From positions 248,001-312,000 of the forward strand of contig NZ_CP024996.1 of NCBI RefSeq assembly GCF_003719195.1: 64,000 nt of DNA. The letters are read 5' to 3'. Origin of the DNA: Herbaspirillum rubrisubalbicans. Its GTDB lineage: Bacteria; Pseudomonadota; Gammaproteobacteria; Burkholderiales; Burkholderiaceae_D. The position numbers were made by a program, and so were the translations under genes. This document shows positions 59,814-64,000 of this stretch, piece by piece; position 1 is the first letter of the stretch; the number at the start of each line of letters is the position of its first letter. The notes under the pieces were generated by a model. That model was not told the DNA's origin. It saw nothing but the letters and a program-made list of their open reading frames with translations, and did no database searches.

Positions 59814-59997
59814 GCGGGCTCCATAAGAAGGTGGCGGGAAAACATTAGAACCCATTTTGGCCATCGGTTCATCAAGCTGCCTTATCCTCTTGCCTTTCCT
59901 TTCTGCAACATCCATGCGGCCAGCGCCGATTGTGGCCGCGCGTAACTACTGGCATGATCGCAGCCAATCAAAACAAAAGGGAAATTGGGGGTAATCC

Positions 59998-62271
59998 ATG
60001 CTGCGTCGTTTGCGTACCGCCTTTGGCAAATACTGGGCTCGCTGGCTGCTGGCGCTGGTACTAGCCGGCATGGCCGAGGCGGTGGTGATGAATGTGCTGC
60101 CCAATCGTCTGGTGGAGCGGCTGGACCTGTTCTTCTACGACTTGCGTATGCGGGTAACCCAGCCCTATCTGGACCCGCGCATCGTCATCATCGACATCGA
60201 TGAGAAGAGCATCGCCGAACTGGGGCGCTGGCCCTGGAGCCGCGATGTGGTGGCGCAACTGGTCAAGCAGATGACCCAGACCTACCAGGCGCAGTCGGTG
60301 GGCTTCGACGTGGTCTTTGCCGAGCCCGACAACACCTCCGGCTATGGCCGCCTGGAAGACTTGGCGCGCGGCCCCTTGAAGGACGTGCCGCAACTGGCCC
60401 AGCAATTGCGCCTGCTCAAGCCGCAGATGGATTACGACGCCCGTCTGGCCGCGGCCTTGCAGGGGCAGCCGGTGGTCATGGGCTATGCCTTTTCCAGCGA
60501 GCCGGGGGCTGTCACCAAGGGCCAGTTGCCGCCCCCTGCCTTCAGCCTGGCCGACCTCGGCGGCCGTGATCTGGATGTGATCGATTGGCGCGCCTATGGC
60601 GCCAACCTGCCGCAGTTGCAGGCGGCCGCGCGTGCCGGTGGTTTCTTCAACCAGGTGCCCGGTGACGATGGTCTGGTGCGCGCCGTGCCGCTCATCGCCC
60701 GTTATGGCAACCAGTTCTATGAGTCGCTGGCACTGGCCACCGCCCGCGTGGCGGTGGACGGCAAGCGCATCAAACCGGTGTTTCTGACCACCGCCGATGG
60801 CCTCATGGAAAGTCAGAAATACGACTACGGCGCCTTGGCTGGCATTGCCGTGCAAGCGCGTCCGCAACCCTTGTTCATACCGGTGGAGCGCGGCCTGACT
60901 ACCCTGGTTACCTATCGTGGCCCGGGCGGCCCCAATGGCGGCGCCTTCCGCTACGTACCGGCAGTCGACGTGATCCGTGGCACCTATCCGCATGAGCAGC
61001 TCGATGGCCGCATCATGCTGGTGGGCACCACCGTGCCGGGCTTGAACGACTTGCGGGCCACGCCGGTCAATGCCATCTATCCGGGGGTGGAGATCCATGC
61101 CAACCTGATCGCTTCCATCCTCGACGACGACTTCAAGTCCCGCCCCGACTTTGCCCAGGGTTATGACGCCTTGCAGGTCGCGCTGGTGGGTCTGCTGCTG
61201 GGCTTGCTGCTGCCCATGCTGGGGCCGCTGGCCTCGATGTTGCTGGCGCTGGGCAGCGCCGCGGCCTTGGGCGGGTTGAATTTATGGCTCTACAATGGCG
61301 CCGGCATGGTGCTGCCGCTGGCCACCAGCATCCTGCTGGTGCTGCTGCTGTTCATCAGCAACCTGGCCTGGGGCTATCTGTTCGAATATCGCAACCGCAA
61401 GGCCATCGTCAACCTGTTCGGTGAATACGTGGCACCGGAGCTGGTGGCCGAAATGGCGGCCAATCCGGCCAGCTACAACATGGAGGGTGAAATCCGTGAA
61501 CTGTCGGTGATGTTCTCCGACGTGCGCGGTTTCACCACCATCTCCGAAAGCCTGCAACCCAACGAGCTGCGCGAATACATCAACGTCTACCTGACCGCCA
61601 TGTCCGAAGACATCCGCGGCAATCGCGGCACCCTGGACAAGTACATCGGTGACGCCGTCATGGCTTTCTGGGGCGCACCGCTGGATGTGCCGGATCACGC
61701 TGCTCGAGCCGTGGCCACGGCGTTGAAGATGCAACAGACCACGCTGCAACTGAACCAGGAATTCACGCGTCGCAACTGGCCGCCGCTGAAGATCGGCATC
61801 GGCATCAATAGTGGCCAGATGCGCGTGGGGGACATGGGTTCCAAGATCCGTCGTGCCTATACGGTCATGGGGGACGCGGTCAACCTGTCCTCGCGACTGG
61901 AGGCGATTACCAAGGTCTATGGCGTGGGGGTGCTGGTGGGTCAAGCCACGCGCCTGGCTGCGCCCCAGTTCGCCTACCGTGAACTGGACCGGGTGCGCGT
62001 CAAGGGCAAGAACGAACCGGTACCGATCTATGAACCGCTGGCCCTGGATACTGAACTCGATGTCGCCACGCGCGTCGAGGTCGAGCAATGGCATGAGGCA
62101 CTTGCGCTGGTGCGCGCGCAGCGCTGGGATGAGGCGCAGGCGGCGTTGCAGGCGTTGCAGGCGGTTCAGGCACGTGGGCTCTATACGCTCTATCTGGAGC
62201 GCATTGCCCATTATCGAGAGGCGCCACCGCCGGCCGACTGGGATGGCGTGACCACCTTCGAGACCAAGTAG
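59998..62271 (+). CDS. CHASE2-adenylate cyclase
   Basis: A 757-residue class III cyclase. An N-terminal signal-anchor leads into a periplasmic CHASE2 sensor (residues about 30-360; IDIDEKSIAELGRWPWSRDV). Three membrane segments follow (residues about 395-465), then the cyclase domain. Metal Asp508 is in FSDVRGFTT; Lys548 in LDKYIGDAVMAFWG and Asp626 in VMGDAVNLSSRLE are the adenine-selecting pair, so cAMP is expected. It probably reports an extracytoplasmic signal through cAMP. Confidence 0.92.
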   Translation: MLRRLRTAFGKYWARWLLALVLAGMAEAVVMNVLPNRLVERLDLFFYDLRMRVTQPYLDPRIVIIDIDEKSIAELGRWPWSRDVVAQLVKQMTQTYQAQSVGFDVVFAEPDNTSGYGRLEDLARGPLKDVPQLAQQLRLLKPQMDYDARLAAALQGQPVVMGYAFSSEPGAVTKGQLPPPAFSLADLGGRDLDVIDWRAYGANLPQLQAAARAGGFFNQVPGDDGLVRAVPLIARYGNQFYESLALATARVAVDGKRIKPVFLTTADGLMESQKYDYGALAGIAVQARPQPLFIPVERGLTTLVTYRGPGGPNGGAFRYVPAVDVIRGTYPHEQLDGRIMLVGTTVPGLNDLRATPVNAIYPGVEIHANLIASILDDDFKSRPDFAQGYDALQVALVGLLLGLLLPMLGPLASMLLALGSAAALGGLNLWLYNGAGMVLPLATSILLVLLLFISNLAWGYLFEYRNRKAIVNLFGEYVAPELVAEMAANPASYNMEGEIRELSVMFSDVRGFTTISESLQPNELREYINVYLTAMSEDIRGNRGTLDKYIGDAVMAFWGAPLDVPDHAARAVATALKMQQTTLQLNQEFTRRNWPPLKIGIGINSGQMRVGDMGSKIRRAYTVMGDAVNLSSRLEAITKVYGVGVLVGQATRLAAPQFAYRELDRVRVKGKNEPVPIYEPLALDTELDVATRVEVEQWHEALALVRAQRWDEAQAALQALQAVQARGLYTLYLERIAHYREAPPPADWDGVTTFETK

Positions 62272-62752
62272 GCCAGTGATGCGTGGCGAGCAAATGTTCC
62301 TGGCAATCGGTTCTACGTGAAATTATTCACATCCACGTTGCAAAAATAATTTCCCCACGGAAAGCAAACTCGGTTCAACGTGTCGCAATCGCCCGCCAGA
62401 AGCGGTTTTTCGTCGATTGTTATCGACTCGGCAAGCACTAGTCACTATACTTCCCTTCATATAAGCGCGATGCCGCCCAGCAAGGCGGCAGCGCAGCCGG
62501 CAGCGATCCATCCGCCCTCCAAGAAGCGGAAACATTGGTGTCGTGCATGTCTGCGTCAGGGGTTCCTTCTCGTGTTTTCGTTTCCGTGGTCAGGCCACAA
62601 GTCGTGCCGACCACGCTGCGCGTTGCCGTCATCCTCGGGTGGGGTAGCCGCATGGGATCACGGTAACGAGACCGGGGCAGAGGGAGCGAGGCCGATTGCG
62701 GTCCGTGAACAAGAAAACTGGGAGGGCTCGCCGGGGGCGGGCCGCAAAGACC
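62272..62752. other. Intergenic leader of TpsB gene
   Basis: About 480 bp without a credible gene. AT-rich near 62310-62460 (promoter candidate), with a short hairpin GTCGAT/ATCGAC near 62412. An in-frame GTG at 62705 would extend the TpsB protein upstream. Confidence 0.45.
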
Positions 62753-64000
62753 ATGAAACGATGCGTTGAGCATTATGGGGTGGCGATGGCGTTGTTGGGC
62801 AGCGCCTGGGGCGCCATCGCACAACCGGTGGCGGCACCCGTCGCGGCCGTCATGCAACAGGCCACCGCGCCACTGCCCGAGGATGAGCGCTTCGATATCC
62901 GTCGCTTCGCCATCGAAGGCAATACCCTGTTAAGCCAGACTCGCCTGGATGAGGTGGTAGCCCCCTTTACCGGCAAAGGCCGTGTCTACGGCGATATCCA
63001 GCAAGCCCTGGAAGCCGTGGAAAATGCCTATCGCAGCGCCGGCTACACGGCCGTGCAGGTGAGCGTGCCGGAACAGGAATTGAGCCAGGGCGTGGTGCGC
63101 CTGCAAGTGCTGGAAACGGTGGTGGGCAAGGTGGTGGTCAGCGACAACCGCTACTTCAGCCAAGAGAACATCCGCGCCAGCATCCCCGGCCTGCGCGAGG
63201 GCAGTTCGCCCAACCTGCGCAGCATTTCCGAAGCGGTACAACTGGCCAACGACAACCCGGCCAAGCAGGTCAACGTCACGCTGACGGCCTCCGAGACCAC
63301 CAACCAGATCGATGCCGCCATCAACGTCAAGGACGACAAGCCGCTGCGCGTCATGCTCAACCTGGACAACAGCGGCAGCGCCGACACCGGGCACTGGCGT
63401 ACCGGCGTGGCCGTGCAGCATTCCAACCTGTTCAATCGCGACCACGTGGCCACGGTAGCCTATACCACTTCGCCCGACAGCCCGTCCGGTGCCAAGGTGG
63501 ATCTGTACTCGCTGGGTTACCGCCTGCCGATGTATGGGCTGGGTGACAGTCTCGACTTCATTTACGGCAAGTCCAATGTCAGCTCAGGTCAGACGCTGGC
63601 GCTCAATTCCACCCTCAACATCACTGGCCGTGGCGAGATCTATGCGCTGCGCTGGAACCATTTCTTTGCCCGTAGCGGCGAGTGGAGCAGCAAGCTGGTC
63701 TTCGGGGCCGATTACAAGAAGGTCGATTCGTCCTGCAACATCAGTGGTGGCCTGCTCAATGGCGCATCGCTCAATACCTGCCTGCCCTATTCGACGCTGC
63801 CGCTGTCGGTGTCCTACAGCGCCCAGCGTCAGGGCGTGGGCCAGGTGCTGGACTACAACCTCGGCATGGCGCGCAACATGGCCACCGGCCAGGCGCGCAG
63901 CAACGATGCGCTGCAGGTGACTGACCGCTATTCGCTCTTTACCGGTTCGCGCAAGTCGATGGACAACTTCATCGCCATCCGTGGCGGCGCGTCCTGGCTG
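62753..64000 (+). CDS. TpsB two-partner secretion pore (ShlB/FhaC/HecB family), C-terminus cut
   Basis: An outer-membrane transporter of the Omp85/TpsB family; the first 416 residues are visible and the gene runs off the window. A signal peptide precedes two POTRA domains (FDIRRFAIEGNTLLSQTRLD; YRSAGYTAVQVSVPEQELSQ then GVVRLQVLE, followed by the second domain), then the start of the barrel (VMLNLDNSGSADTGHWRTGV). It exports one large TpsA adhesin or haemolysin, not visible here and probably downstream. ATG 62753 is used; GTG 62705 is an in-frame alternative giving a more basic N-terminus. Confidence 0.9.
   Translation, partial: MKRCVEHYGVAMALLGSAWGAIAQPVAAPVAAVMQQATAPLPEDERFDIRRFAIEGNTLLSQTRLDEVVAPFTGKGRVYGDIQQALEAVENAYRSAGYTAVQVSVPEQELSQGVVRLQVLETVVGKVVVSDNRYFSQENIRASIPGLREGSSPNLRSISEAVQLANDNPAKQVNVTLTASETTNQIDAAINVKDDKPLRVMLNLDNSGSADTGHWRTGVAVQHSNLFNRDHVATVAYTTSPDSPSGAKVDLYSLGYRLPMYGLGDSLDFIYGKSNVSSGQTLALNSTLNITGRGEIYALRWNHFFARSGEWSSKLVFGADYKKVDSSCNISGGLLNGASLNTCLPYSTLPLSVSYSAQRQGVGQVLDYNLGMARNMATGQARSNDALQVTDRYSLFTGSRKSMDNFIAIRGGASWL

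Overview
The window is GC-rich and densely coded. Its content (single-copy fatty-acid, acetate/PHB, RND efflux, GH42 and TonB modules, many TetR/LacI/FadR regulators, several c-di-GMP enzymes, and protein sequences of betaproteobacterial type) points to a free-living or plant/soil-associated betaproteobacterium, most likely Oxalobacteraceae near Herbaspirillum. That placement is by recognition, not by a search. I saw no rRNA, tRNA, CRISPR array, complete insertion sequence or prophage.

Layout. 1-3.3 kb: two permeases of a polar amino-acid type ABC importer (the first cut by the window edge) downstream of an FMN-dependent 2-hydroxyacid dehydrogenase, with a divergent FadR-family regulator and two operator-like sites between. 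3.3-6.8 kb: an orphan type VI secretion VgrG, the heat-shock RNA-binding protein Hsp15 and a small Cys-containing protein of unknown function. 6.8-14.3 kb: a beta-oxidation cluster (TetR regulator, acyl-CoA dehydrogenase, FadN-type dehydrogenase/hydratase fusion, thiolase, crotonase). 14.3-20.1 kb: an Lrp regulator, a class III aminotransferase-fold enzyme overlapping an APH-type kinase, a HAD hydrolase and a divergent DadA-like oxidase. The kinase plus phospholyase-like pair resembles the hydroxylysine / phosphoethanolamine catabolic pair. An 890-bp intergenic stretch here holds a 236-bp element of nested palindromes and a small frame-disrupted ORF. 20.2-22.2 kb: a large unrecognised protein with a PD-(D/E)XK nuclease signature, apparently of foreign origin.

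22.2-25.9 kb: two membrane c-di-GMP enzymes around a small Thr-rich protein. 26.0-29.3 kb: a tightly overlapping phosphotransacylase / acetate kinase / PHA-synthase-like hydrolase operon. 29.3-35.9 kb: a TetR repressor divergent from a three-gene RND efflux pump. 35.9-43.8 kb: a five-gene galactoside operon (ATPase, GH42 beta-galactosidase, binding protein, two permeases) read away from a LacI regulator with a perfect 12-bp palindromic operator. 43.8-45.9 kb: a TetR / MFS pair with two matching operators.

45.9-50.3 kb: a GAF-GGDEF cyclase with an intact inhibitory site, a VOC protein, a CHMI-family protein, and a DauR-type regulator with a hydroxyaspartate-type dehydratase. 50.4-56.0 kb: a five-gene operon ExbD-TonB-TonB-dependent receptor-ExbB-secreted phospholipase D-like protein. 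56.1-64 kb: a polytopic membrane protein, a MarR-like regulator, a YegD-type Hsp70, an aldo/keto reductase, a CHASE2 adenylate cyclase and the start of a TpsB two-partner secretion pore.

Functionally the region is a string of self-contained catabolic, uptake and efflux cassettes, most with an adjacent dedicated regulator and a readable operator candidate. The least explained parts are the PD-(D/E)XK protein, the 236-bp palindromic element, the kinase/phospholyase module and the TonB-phospholipase D operon.
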